Positions 47,261 to 57,322 of a stretch of 64,000 nucleotides of DNA are shown piece after piece. A program made the translations under genes and the position numbers. Every line of letters begins with the position of its first letter. Position 1 is the stretch's first letter. The stretch is taken from positions 20,617,666 to 20,681,665 of the forward strand of contig OX485807.1 in assembly GCA_950295325.1 (NCBI GenBank). The letters run 5' to 3'. A model generated the notes under the pieces. That model did no database searches and had not been told where the DNA came from. It saw only the letters and a program-made list of their open reading frames with translations. The stretch is from Polytrichum commune (Eukaryota > Streptophyta > Polytrichopsida > Polytrichales > Polytrichaceae).

Positions 47261-47677
47261 TCACTGGAGGAACCAAGGCCAGATGATCCTCGGGGGAGGG
47301 GCTCCGGCCACCTCGTTGCTGCGGTAGAAGCCATCCCAGCGAACTTCCCATCGGCAATAAAAGCAGGGGTAATCGTGTTGGCCCCAGAAGCCAGGGCCTT
47401 GGAACACGTCGAATTGCTGGTGCTTGATCCCATCGTGAAAGGAGCACCAGAAGTCGGTGGTCATCCAGACATTCATGTTGAAGGCGAAGTAGAACTCCTG
47501 CCCGGGAGCGATGGCCTGCTCCTTCAGGTCGTTGTCTCGAGATTGGCAGTGGAGCGTCAGAGTGTCAGCCAGCTGATTCACAATCCGCACAGACTCACTG
47601 GCATCAGCCTGGTCGATCAGCACCAAGCACACGGCCAGGAGCATTAAACACAATAAATGACACGGTGCTTTCGCCAT
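47261..47677 (-). CDS. Secreted S1/SPH-family protein, 138 aa
   Basis: Single coding exon with a signal peptide (LLCLMLLAVCLVLIDQADA) and the S1 pattern: VRIVNQLADTLTLHCQSRDN, FYFAFNMNVWMTTDFWCSF, FDVFQGPGFWGQ and CFYCRWEV then DGFYRSNE. The four mature cysteines are spaced as in the family. It should be exported to the apoplast; the ligand or receptor role is unknown. Upstream on the minus strand a TATA box (48068-48075), a first-exon end CTGTTCAG at 48006 and an acceptor TTTTCGCAG before 47687 predict a 5' UTR intron of 318 bases (47688-48005). All are conserved in the tandem copy. Its closest relative is the pseudogene at 49269-49699. Confidence 0.9.
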   Translation of the reverse strand: MAKAPCHLLCLMLLAVCLVLIDQADASESVRIVNQLADTLTLHCQSRDNDLKEQAIAPGQEFYFAFNMNVWMTTDFWCSFHDGIKHQQFDVFQGPGFWGQHDYPCFYCRWEVRWDGFYRSNEVAGAPPPRIIWPWFLQ

Positions 47678-48067
47678 CGCGGATTACCTGCGAAAATAAG
47701 AGGCAGAACGGACCATAAGGTCATAAGAAATACCATCAATCAAGGTGGAATTACAACGTGATGGTGATTGTGTGACAAATTTGAAACAGTAAATTTTGAA
47801 CAATATGCTCTAGTTGAATGCAAAGATCAGGCTAGAGTTAGATGTGAGTACGAATGGTATATGTGCAAGCTAAATTAGGGGTTGATATTGTGATGAATGG
47901 CAGTGCTTAATCCTGATGGAGTCTCATATGTTTAAACAAAACTGTATGCCAGTCTGTGAGACTCCAGAATTGCAAGGTTGAAAATGAACCGGCGACTTTG
48001 ACGACCTGAACAGAGAGAAGTGTTGTGCAAATCTTGAAAGTCGACATGAGTTCCACATTCGAAGCCG

Positions 48068-48075
48068 CTTATATA
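48068..48075 (-). promoter_or_regulatory. TATA box of the S1-like gene at 47261-47677
   Basis: The minus strand reads TATATAAG followed by CGGCTTCGAATGTGGAAC, about 62 bases before the inferred first-exon donor. The same arrangement is preserved in the duplicated unit at 50099-50106. Confidence 0.65.
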
Positions 48076-49268
48076 TCCGATTTGGCCAGAAGAAGTGCCC
48101 CTGAAGTTTCGTCAAGCAACAACGCCTGCCGGTAAGAGATCAAGCCACGTTCGGATGCGAAAGGAGGTGCTAGAATATTATTCCGCAAAGATACTTGAAG
48201 TGACATCGATTGCAGCTGATCCCTTGAGTCAGCCCAAAGAATATTGTTGAAAGAGTCTACATGCAGCGTTTACTTCTTTGTTACTTAATCCGACAACTAG
48301 TGCGTGCTTCTTTGCAAATGGGTGTTTGGTACTCCTTCCCGATATCCTAAGACATGTCTGGATATATCAGGGTTTGCGTTCAGACCACATCTTGGTCGGA
48401 GGAGTACGTTGAATTGCACGCCATTGTCGGCCACACCAATCGCTCATAACGTGACTCGTCTTCGAACCTAAGCACATAATTACTTGATTACCCGCAGTGA
48501 TGCTACAGCTCTCTGGGGAGTTCCAGGTTTCTTCATTCAGGAAATATCGTCACGTTGTTCGCAATCACAAACCTCGCAGATAATGGCAGTTAAGCATCGC
48601 AATTCTCTCAAGCACCAATGTTCAAGCAACCTGTGTTATCGAGTATAAACAGTTGATTACAACAGGCTTGCAGTTGATCTCGAAAGGAGCAAAATATCAG
48701 AATTTTGTTGATTGCTATAGATTGTCACGAAAGCTCAACAGCTTCGATAATGGATTATTTGTTCAACAAACAAATGTGAGAAACTCCGATTACAACCAGC
48801 TGCATGCACTGCAAGTAGCAAAGCGGAGTGACAGATCAGTGACGGAAGTTTCCATCGCAAAATTACATTCACAACGTCAAGTATGTGTTCGTCGAGATAG
48901 CTCGTAGGGAAACAGGATAGTGTAGTACTCTCCAAAAATTGATCAGTAACCTACTTCAACAATATTTACCATGCATATTTGTATCAAACAAGAAGACAAA
49001 CTGTATCTGCAATGTAAGCATATGCACTCATGTGCAGCTATGAGAAGTTCCTCTGTCACAGCGAATTTAGAAATGCAATAAAATTGTAAGAATCATTTGG
49101 ATAAGAAGTCCCCATCGCAAGTGATCGCAATGCTTCAGAACAGATATGTAAACCATTGAGGTTAAGTGACCCGTTAGTGATCGAGGATGCATCAACATAA
49201 TTGTATATGATTGATCAACTAAGGTATCAACCTAACTAGGCAAAAGTATGAATGCGTCAATGCCAAGG

Positions 49269-49699
49269 TTAGATGCGTCTGGGGGGAGCTGCGCCGGCCT
49301 CCTTGTTGATGCGGTATAGAAGCCGTCCGAGCGCACCTCCCATCGGCAATAGAAGCAGGGGTAAGAGTGCTGGCCCCAGAACCCAGGGTCTTGGAACACA
49401 TCGAATTGCTGCGATCTGACCCCATCGTGAAAGGAGCATCAGAAGTCGGTGGTCATCCAGATATTCATTTTGAAATCGAAGTAGTACTGCTGCTCGGGGG
49501 CGATGGCCTGCTGCTGCACGTCGTCGTCTCGAGACTGGCAATGGAGCGTCAGAGTGTCAGCCAGCTGGTTCACGATTCGCACCGATTCTTTGGCATCGAC
49601 ACCCTGGTCCATCAGCATGGCAGCCGCTAATACCTAGCTGCACACCGCCACGAGCACATTCCATTTCAAATGCCGATGGCTCGATGCTAATTATGCCAT
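49269..49699 (-). pseudogene. S1/SPH-family pseudogene with nonsense and frameshift changes
   Basis: It aligns along its whole length with the intact gene at 47261-47677. The third codon is TAA, a TAG follows in the signal-peptide region, and the Trp codon of the conserved TTDFWC motif is TGA. Near the end one base is gained at GGCTTCTA, after which the original frame (RINKEAGAAPPRR) resumes out of phase and stops at 49269-49271. The four family cysteines and most motifs are still readable, so inactivation is fairly recent. Promoter, TATA box and 5' UTR splice sites are still present, and the locus might be transcribed as a noncoding RNA. Confidence 0.88.
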
Positions 49700-50098
49700 C
49701 GCGGATTAATTAAGTCCCTGCAAGAATCAACGGAGCAGGATATATTCATCAGAATTAATGACATCAATGGTGGAATCACAACGTGGTGATCATTGAGTGA
49801 CAAGTCGAAGTGAATTTCATATAACATGCTTGAGTTGTGCAAAGATCACGCTAGGGAAAATTAGATGCGAGTGCAAAGCATACGGGTACAGGCCTAATTA
49901 GGGTTTGATGTCGTGAAGAATGCTAGTCTACTCAACGCTGCAGGGGAGATGGAGTCTCATGTGTGAACAAAAGTGTGCGTGAGTGAACCGTGAGACTGAA
50001 TTGAATACATGAAGGAAATCAATTGCTGGGAAACACCTGAACAGAGAGATGTGAAGTTCAAGACTTGAGCGCCGACATGAGTTCCCTATTCGAAGCCG

Positions 50099-50106
50099 CT
50101 TATATA
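50099..50106 (-). promoter_or_regulatory. TATA box of the S1-like pseudogene
   Basis: The minus strand reads TATATAAG followed by CGGCTTCGAATAGGGAAC, matching the TATA region of the intact tandem copy. The inferred first exon ends CTGTTCAG at 50037 and the acceptor TTCTTGCAG lies at 49718-49726, giving a predicted 319-base intron (49718-50036). Confidence 0.6.
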
Positions 50107-50500
50107 TCAGATTTGGCGAGAAGTGCCACTGAAGTTTGGTGATCAAGCAACGCCTGGTAAGGGAAGAAGTCATGTCCTAGTGTGAATGGAGGTGGTGCAA
50201 TATAATTTCACAAAGATTCTTTAACCTAGCGTCGGTTTTTGCAGCTGATCCCTTGAGTAAGGTCAAAGGAAGTTGAAAGACTCTTCACGCATAATGCACT
50301 TCTGTGTTGCTTAATCCGACAACTAATGCATACTCCAAATGACTGTCTTGCTGGTACGTCAGAGATATACTGAGACTTGTCTGGATATTCCAGGGACACC
50401 AGCCGCACAACAACCTTTGGGGTTGAGACCACATTGGGTTGCATTTTACGCCTTTGTCGGCCAACTTCCGTCGTGATCGACGTGACTTTTTTTCGTACCC

Positions 50501-51163
50501 AGCCGCATGATTACTCAATTACCCGAAGTGATCCTAGCTATAGCGATCTGGGAAGTTTCTACCTTGCTAGTCACTACGCATATGCATGTTTCATGCGGAG
50601 AAGACTTTGTTGACAACATTCTCTACTTGTCTGATGCCAAGGAGAAGACCAAATACTTCAATTGTGGAATATCTGCAACTTCATATATATAAATCGTCGG
50701 AATCCTCCACATTGACGCCTCATATAGGAAACTCTTGTACAATTGACCAAATCAACAAGTAACAGAGTTCAAAGATCTCAAGGTATACTAAGTTTATTGC
50801 AACACATCTCAAGTTTGTCCCGAAGAGATCAGTAGCGATGATTACAGCTATATGATAGACGATAGCTGCTATAATCTGACATAAACACAATATGAGCAAT
50901 ACCACAATCCTGTCGTACCAAATAGAAAGGCGCTGAAATCCAAAGCCATTCGTCTCACGCTGTGTCGTTGCGATCGAAATTGCACTCATGAATTAAGGAT
51001 CGGAATCCAATGTATTGGTAATGAATCCAATGCATCGGTCAAGAGTCTGGCAGTAGGACTATAAGTCTGGCAATTGTAGCATATTTCTTCACAACAGATC
51101 ACGATGGTTTGTGCAGCTGATTATTGTCGGAGGTAATTGAATTCGGTGACAAGAGCTCTACGA
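50501..51163. other. Spacer between the S1 duplication and the next S1-like gene
   Basis: No gene is seen. The right part is 3' flank of the minus-strand S1-like gene that ends at 51164. Confidence 0.5.
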
Positions 51164-51568
51164 TCAAAAGAGATACCAAGGATGGATGATTTTTGGAACC
51201 GCTCCGGGGCCTTCTTGCGTGCGGTAGAAACCATCCCACTTCACCACCCACAGGCACTGATGGCATGGGAACTCGTGTTGGCCGATGAATCCAGGACCTG
51301 TCCATACATCGAAGTGCTGCCACTCGGTGCCGTAGCGGAATGCGCACCAGAAATCGGTGGTCAGCCAGAAGTTCATCTCGAAATCGAAGAAGTACTGCTG
51401 CCCCGCCGCGATGTATTGTTGCTTCAAATCGTTGTCCCGGGATGCACAATGCACCGCGAGAGTCCCGGGTAGCTGGTTCTCAATTCGGACCGACATCTTG
51501 GCGTCGGCCAGCGTGGCCGCAGATACCAGGAAACTTACAATAACCAGGAGCTTTATTACTTCTTCCAT
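51164..51568 (-). CDS. Secreted S1/SPH-family protein, 134 aa
   Basis: Single coding exon. The first 23 residues are a clean signal peptide (KLLVIVSFLVSAATLADA). The mature part begins KMSVRIENQLPGTLAVHCAS and contains DNDLKQQYIAAGQQYFFDF, NFWLTTDFWCAF, FDVWTGPGFIGQ, CHQCLWVVK and GFYRTQEGPG. Length and four-cysteine spacing are typical of S1/SPH proteins. It is closer in sequence to the genes at 30052 and 53320 than to the tandem pair at 47-50 kb. An acceptor-like TGATCACTGCAG ends 12 bases before the ATG on the minus strand, again pointing to a 5' UTR intron. Function is unknown beyond secretion. Confidence 0.9.
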   Translation of the reverse strand: MEEVIKLLVIVSFLVSAATLADAKMSVRIENQLPGTLAVHCASRDNDLKQQYIAAGQQYFFDFEMNFWLTTDFWCAFRYGTEWQHFDVWTGPGFIGQHEFPCHQCLWVVKWDGFYRTQEGPGAVPKIIHPWYLF

Positions 51569-53319
51569 CGATTAATTACCTGCAGTGATCAGAGGCGACA
51601 AAATTAGTTCATGAGAATTTTATACAGCATTCAAGGGGTCCAAGCCAATCTAGCTAGAGACATTAACAGCCTTGAACTTGATATTCTACCCATCCCGGGC
51701 TGTTTCCAAATCACTTCTAATTCTTCTTATAGTGAAATGATGATTTTTAATGCTTCATATGGGGAGCAAAATTCTTGGATTGAAGAGGGCGTTGAGAGGA
51801 ATCCATCGATGCCATTGTGTCTGAATTAGAAAAGGTAATTCACACGTTCGACTTGTCCATGTTTGTATTACAACTGAATAGAACCAAATCTTCTAGCCCT
51901 TGGCAGCTTACAACAGGCTTGAATTGAATACAAAGAGTGTGAAGGAAACATCACTCCGGTTTATTCTAAATTAGTATGTGTTCGACAAAAGATTAATGTT
52001 GCAACTGGGATTCGGATAGCAATATCAGCTGTAAACAGTTGATCGAAGCACGAAAGGAGAATGCCTACCACTATATATGAAGACTTAAACCGGAGAGATC
52101 GTGTACAGTTCGAGTGAGACTTGGCGAATGTGATGAGCTGAAGATTCAGGACGAGAAGTCGTCTGGTGATCCCCTTAGTACTAATTTGCATTGGTGAGGG
52201 GGGGTGGAATTGAAGTTTTGTCAGGAAAATATCTGATCAAGGAAGCCATGCCCTGCTATAGATTGATGGAGTAGGTATAATCCAGAAGATGCGAAGAAAT
52301 ATCCAGGATTCTACAAATGTTCTTCTTGAATTGACATCGCAGCTGATGAGGATCTAGAAATTGAATCTTCCAAATGATCACGTAGTGATTGATGAATAGT
52401 CGTGGTGAAGACTCTTCATCTTGCGTCGATTCTGTTTCTTTCCGAAAAAGTATCCTCCTTTACCAAACCCGTGTGCGATTTGTCGATTGCATGTCTCCAG
52501 ACATAATTTAAATTGAAGGTAGAGAGGCCACATACCCCGGGCATATTCTTCGTGGAATCTTCATATCTGAGACATTATTTCGGGATGAAACTACGCTTGC
52601 AACAGACTCATCACATTTTTGCTAGCGTATGTAGTGAATTGATTTCTTTGATTTCTTCAGTACTCCTGAATTGAGTTACCTCCTTTGTGACATTTTCTTC
52701 CCAAGTCGATTGCACTTTTAGGTTCCGGACACTCTGGCGCATCCTACAAGTTTGACAACTCAGGAGAAAGCCACTTGGAAGCTGCTGCTGAAGAATTGTG
52801 TTCCCTTATCTCATCTTAACTTGTTTGTGGTCTTCAATTCTTTCGAGGCGAGTGAAGCAGTGATCTGTTCTTTGGGATTGCTCCGCATTATATTTCTTCA
52901 TCAAGGAGACCAGCGATAGGATTTTGTAAGGTATTCATCATCAAGAAGTCCAGAACAAGGTACCATGTAGTTGTAATTATTTTCCAGTGAAAACCATGTA
53001 TTTGAGATTCTTCAATAGCATCTTCCGAAATGATGAGCTACATCCTTCCGAACATTCACATTTGACGCAATGTATAATCACATAAAGCAACCACATACTT
53101 TAATTTCTCTCACTCTGCTGTCAGTGATTCGGTGAAGCATGCCTTCTTGATGCAGACAACTACTACGACCAAAGAAGTAGCTCGTGACAGCTTCGAACCA
53201 TAACATTATTCCTCCAAACATTTGCATAGACCTGATAAACATTCCTGAGTCCATAGCTTGTTGCACTTTGTTCGCTAGGTACTCGGAGATGATGAGTACT
53301 TCACACGGATTACGTAAGT
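51569..53319. other. Spacer between S1-like genes
   Basis: This must contain the promoter and 5' UTR intron of the gene at 51164-51568; a TATATA-like site on the minus strand near 52072-52080 is a candidate. Parts such as CTCTTCATCTTGCG resemble the upstream flank of the tandem S1 units, suggesting older duplication. No further gene is supported. Confidence 0.5.
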
Positions 53320-53748
53320 CTACCAAGGAAAGACCAATTGGGGAACCATACCGAGGCCTTCCTGCGTACAATAGAATCCTTCACTCTTCACCACCCACAG
53401 GCACTGATGACACCGCACGAACCCACGCCCAAAGATCCCAGGACCTTTCCAGACATCGAAGTGTTGCCACTTACTCCCGTAGTTGAACTGGCACCAGAAA
53501 TCGGTGGTTCCCCAAAAGTTCATGTTGAAATCGAAGTAGAACTGCTGACCGGATGAGAGCACCTGCGGGTGCAGATCGTTGTCTGCGGACTGACAGTGGA
53601 GCTGAAGAGCGCCAGGCAGATCGTTGACGATGCGAACCCACATTTTGGGCTGGGCCTCCACCAATGTGGATGCAGATGCCAAGCTGTAAATTACCATGAT
53701 GATCAGGAGAAAACTCCATGTCGGATGATAAGTCCATGCTTCTGCCAT
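53320..53748 (-). CDS. Secreted S1/SPH-family protein, 142 aa, with an extra cysteine
   Basis: Single coding exon. A polar start is followed by a hydrophobic signal (SFLLIIMVIYSLASASTLVEA). S1 motifs: WVRIVNDLPGALQLHCQSAD, SGQQFYFDFNMNFWGTTDFW, CQFNYGSKWQHFDVWKGPG, CHQCLWVVK and GFYCTQEGLG. The Arg in the usual GFYR motif is Cys here, giving five mature cysteines instead of four, so one may be unpaired or form an intermolecular bond. ATATTTGCAG ends 10 bases before ATG on the minus strand, and GTGCAG|GTACAT at about 54641 could be the matching donor, implying a 5' UTR intron of about 0.9 kb that contains a tandem array. Confidence 0.88.
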   Translation of the reverse strand: MAEAWTYHPTWSFLLIIMVIYSLASASTLVEAQPKMWVRIVNDLPGALQLHCQSADNDLHPQVLSSGQQFYFDFNMNFWGTTDFWCQFNYGSKWQHFDVWKGPGIFGRGFVRCHQCLWVVKSEGFYCTQEGLGMVPQLVFPW

Positions 53749-53931
53749 CGATGATGACCTGCAAATATCAAAGAATCAGTGAAAGATCTATCAGACCCTA
53801 AGGTCATTAGAAATTGAGAACAGGAAGGAAATGATTGTTTCGAGACGATAGTAATGATCTCTCAAATCCATTACCACATGCCCACCACCTGTTTCATCAC
53901 CACTCTTAAACGATTCATATGAATCGAGCAG

Positions 53932-54478
53932 CAGATGACATCGAAACAAATTTCAAAGTTATATGAACTAAATTCTACATCACGATTTGTCGAAGAAACT
54001 GTTCATGGTGATGCGGCCAGTGCGCCCTGACAACAATCTACAACCATGAATCGACCAGCAGATGACAGTAAGAAAGTAAAAATCTTGAAAATTCTACAAC
54101 ACTAATTACTTGTTGACGAAACTGCGCTCATGACTACGTACAAATGCTTGCAAAATTTTGTCGAATTGAACAGCGAGAAATTCGTTTCAGGGCCATGGTA
54201 ATCTCTCAAATTATACAACATGTTACAGCATTCTTCAACAACCATGCATGAATCGAGAAGTAGATGACGTAATAACGATTTCTAAAAACACATAATCAAA
54301 TGAAATCTACAGGATGAATTGTCGAAGATTCTGCTCATCGTGATACAACCTGTTGTTGTAGATACTCCGCTTCACAAACCATGAATCTAGCAGCAGATTA
54401 CACTAACAAAAGAAAAGAAAAAAACTTGAAATGCTTATACAGCACTGATTAATTGTTGAAGAAACTGCTCATGGTGTA
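53932..54478 (-). repeat. Degenerate tandem array upstream of the last S1-like gene
   Basis: Four units start near 53932, 54049, 54246 and 54382 with variants of ATGAATCGAGCAGCAGATGAC and end with variants of GTTGAAGAAACTGCTCATGG. Unit lengths vary between about 95 and 195 bases. The array lies in the predicted 5' UTR intron of the gene at 53320-53748. Confidence 0.7.
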
Positions 54479-54739
54479 AATAACCGTCGATCCTTGAGTG
54501 CCTTACAAGAATATGCAGATCATGGTGAGTCACACGGGGAGGATGTGAATGATGATCGTGACTACATAGGCTAAATTCTGCAAGCATGGAAAGTACAAAT
54601 CCTGTAGACTCGAATTGTGAAGACAGCAATAAAATCGAATGTACCTGCACTCTGACGAGTACCTGAAGAGAGGATTAAAGATGTAGAATGAAATACTTAA
54701 AGATGAGATGAAGAAGAAGTCGTCCTCATGGTCTTCTTA

Positions 54740-57322
54740 TAGGTCACAATTGACGAGATGAAGTGCAATCGAAGTTTTGATCAGAAATTTCGTACATGCT
54801 ACGAAGAATCCAGTTATACTATATTCCTCAAAGATCCTGAAATTGTCATTTGCTGACGTAATTGTTGTTGAGTCTTCTTCAAACCAGTGTCCGATCGATC
54901 TGTGGTACATATCCCAGTGACAGCAATAACAGAAAGTTGCATTCCAACCACATCAATTCTCTGATTCTATCTACGCATCTTCTGGCTACTGACACCAATG
55001 TAGCCGAAGTCAATTGCATTTCGAACCAAAGGAACACACATACTACCCAAAGTGAGTCTACATGATAGAGAGCACATTCTTGGAACATTATTTGGGATCT
55101 TCAAGCAGAATTCGGAACCACTTTACACTATAACCAAGGGCCATAGCCAGGAAATTTGTAAGATAGATGGTTCTTAAATGGTTACTTTTCCCAACTAGCC
55201 ACTTCTCATAGGACATGAAGCACGCAATTAGTATGAGATGCTTAGCAAATCCAAATCGAGGACATAGCCACCTTCCTCATCATTTTCAGAGCTCATATGA
55301 ATATCTTATTCATTGTCAAAATGAGGATTCTTGTGCTCATTAAGTGGTCATATAGAATTCCCCCAATTATATTGACTATTGAGTCTAGAATGCACGTCAT
55401 TTTTGAGCATGTAGTCCAACCACATGAGTAGGATTATTGGTGATGCAATAGCATTTGGGTTGAGAGGCTACACTAAATATGGTATTAACTGCCATCATGG
55501 TAACTTTTTGGTTGACGACACTTCTTATGAGTAAGTGAGCAAAATATTGTCATGGATGATGGATGGGTTCATCCAATGGCCAAAACCCTACCTTCTCTTG
55601 TCAGCAACTTATGATGAAATATTGTCATGGATGATTGAAATTGGGGTGAAAGATCAAATTGTAAGTGACAGTAATTGCAACACTGTAAACTTATAATCCC
55701 CCAAAAAATTCATTAGGAATGACAACGAATGTTGGGTTAACATTTAGTGTTGGTGACACTACGCCGCGGTTTACAGTTAGTATTGAGCGAGACAGTTAGA
55801 ATCGGTGACCATAATTATCATATTTAGTGTGGTTGCATTATGTCTTTACACTACATTTGATGGGCCTATTTTGGTTCAATTTCCCTAGGCTTCTATACAT
55901 TTTTAAGCATATAATAAGTGACAGCAAATCAAGGGTTGTGAGATCTTGAAGTGTCATGGTCTCCCAAATTTGTGTAAGGCCCACTACTTTGAGTAAAGCT
56001 TAACACAAAAACCAGCAGACCATGACTCATCATCCATTTCACACCATGTACGACGACTCCATGTAAGTCCTTCATCCATTCAAACTTTCCTTGGTCTCTT
56101 AGGCCCTCAAGCTCTTGCGTTAAGAGAAGTGGGGCAGACAGTCTCAGGATGAGTCAAACAGTAAGAGATTTTAGATTTCAATGGTCATGGGCTCTTGAGC
56201 TCTAGTCAAGTGCCCCTAGTACCACTCTGCCCCAAATCATCAGAGTAATCAGTTATGGGTATGGCCAACTACCCACAGGTATTGAAACAAATCTAGATTA
56301 TAATTCCAAACCTTTGTGATGCTTCTGGAGGCGCACTGATAGCAGGGTCTACGATAGCCAGAGGAAAATCTATGCTTGTGAATTCCACTAGGCAGCAGTG
56401 CATGACAACCATTTTCCCTGAAATTAAAAGAGCCTGTTGAGAATTGGGCATCTTGTTAGTCAATCAGTCAAGTGGAAGCCTGCAATGGAAAAAGCATTGA
56501 ATATCTACTGCCTACTCCACCTATATATTCCTAAAACCCTGTTGGGAGTATTCTCTATGGCAATGTGACATATAAATTGGAGCACAAGAAGGATACTTGT
56601 CAACTTGTCAAGTTCTTCCAATTCAAAGCCCCTAAGATTCAAATCTTTCAAGATAATTTCCTACTAACTTTCAAACTACTGACAGAATTTTGGAAGCGCA
56701 GCTGGGCGTTGATTATAAAAGAATGACACTTCTTAACCCCTCTATCATTATGCAATCACCTATACATTGAGTTCATGTGCAATGAAATCATAACTATCAA
56801 ATGCCAGTCAAAATCAAGTCATGACTCCCCATTATTGTTTCCTTAACACTCTGAGAATGTATTTACAGGCCTTGACTACTGACCATCAACTACTGACTGA
56901 TTGACTTAGAATTAGCTTCACAACCAGAAGTTCCTGGATGATTAGTTCCATCATCACTAACTCGGATACTCCTGCCACTCGACCTGCCTTTCAACTCAAG
57001 TGAGCAAGATTGATCAATAGAAGTGCAGTCTTGCCTTGAGCGCCTGCACTTGTATGCTATAAATGCTGCACTGGAAACATTTCCAGGAACTCACTTGCTG
57101 GTGATCAATCGCATAACTCGCTCTCATGTGGTTTCCATCTTCTATGTCAGCTTCAGTATCCACATCAACCTGCACGTCATCCTTTGATGATCTCCTCATT
57201 CAATTTCTGCAATAATACCCATTTCAAAAAACTACATCTGAAACAGATAGTTTGAGACTCTTTCATCTGAAGGGAGTCGGTTACTTCATTGTTGCTGAAA
57301 GGGAAATTTGATGATCAACCTT
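54740..57322. other. Spacer between the S1 cluster and the ASH2-like gene
   Basis: It contains one MITE (55471-55829) and otherwise no supported gene. At 57014-57199 the minus strand has an open frame starting MRRSSKDDVQVDVDTEADIE just after an acceptor-like TTATTGCAG. Since it lies directly downstream of the ASH2 stop, it may be a 3' UTR segment or an alternative last exon, but there is no proof. Confidence 0.5.
55471..55829. mobile_element. MITE with CACTAAATAT termini, copy 2
   Basis: It begins CACTAAATATGG and ends ATATTTAGTG, and shares internal blocks with 11370-11645. It is longer (359 bases) because a stretch ending ATTGTCATGGATGAT is present twice. Noncoding. Confidence 0.7.

Larger units (their letters stand above)
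46305..50500 (-). repeat. Tandem segmental duplication carrying an S1-like gene and its pseudogene
   Basis: Two units, about 46305-48470 and 48575-50500, match along their length. Landmarks are GCAGTTAAGCATCGCAAT (46317 and 48588), the block near CTCTGTCACNGCGAAT before each 3' end, the S1 coding regions, the TATA and first-exon region (near 48070 and 50100), and TTAATCCGACAACTA (near 48285 and 50310). The first unit has the intact gene at 47261-47677; the second has the pseudogene at 49269-49699. Confidence 0.8.

Noticed and set aside
47195-47647. Plus-strand frame of 150 codons opposite the S1-like gene
   Set aside because: Shadow of the minus-strand coding exon; similar shadows occur opposite each S1-like gene.
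57014-57199. An extra ASH2 exon downstream of the stop codon
   Set aside because: There is an acceptor-like site and an acidic frame, but the upstream exon already has a clear stop and no family motif lies here.
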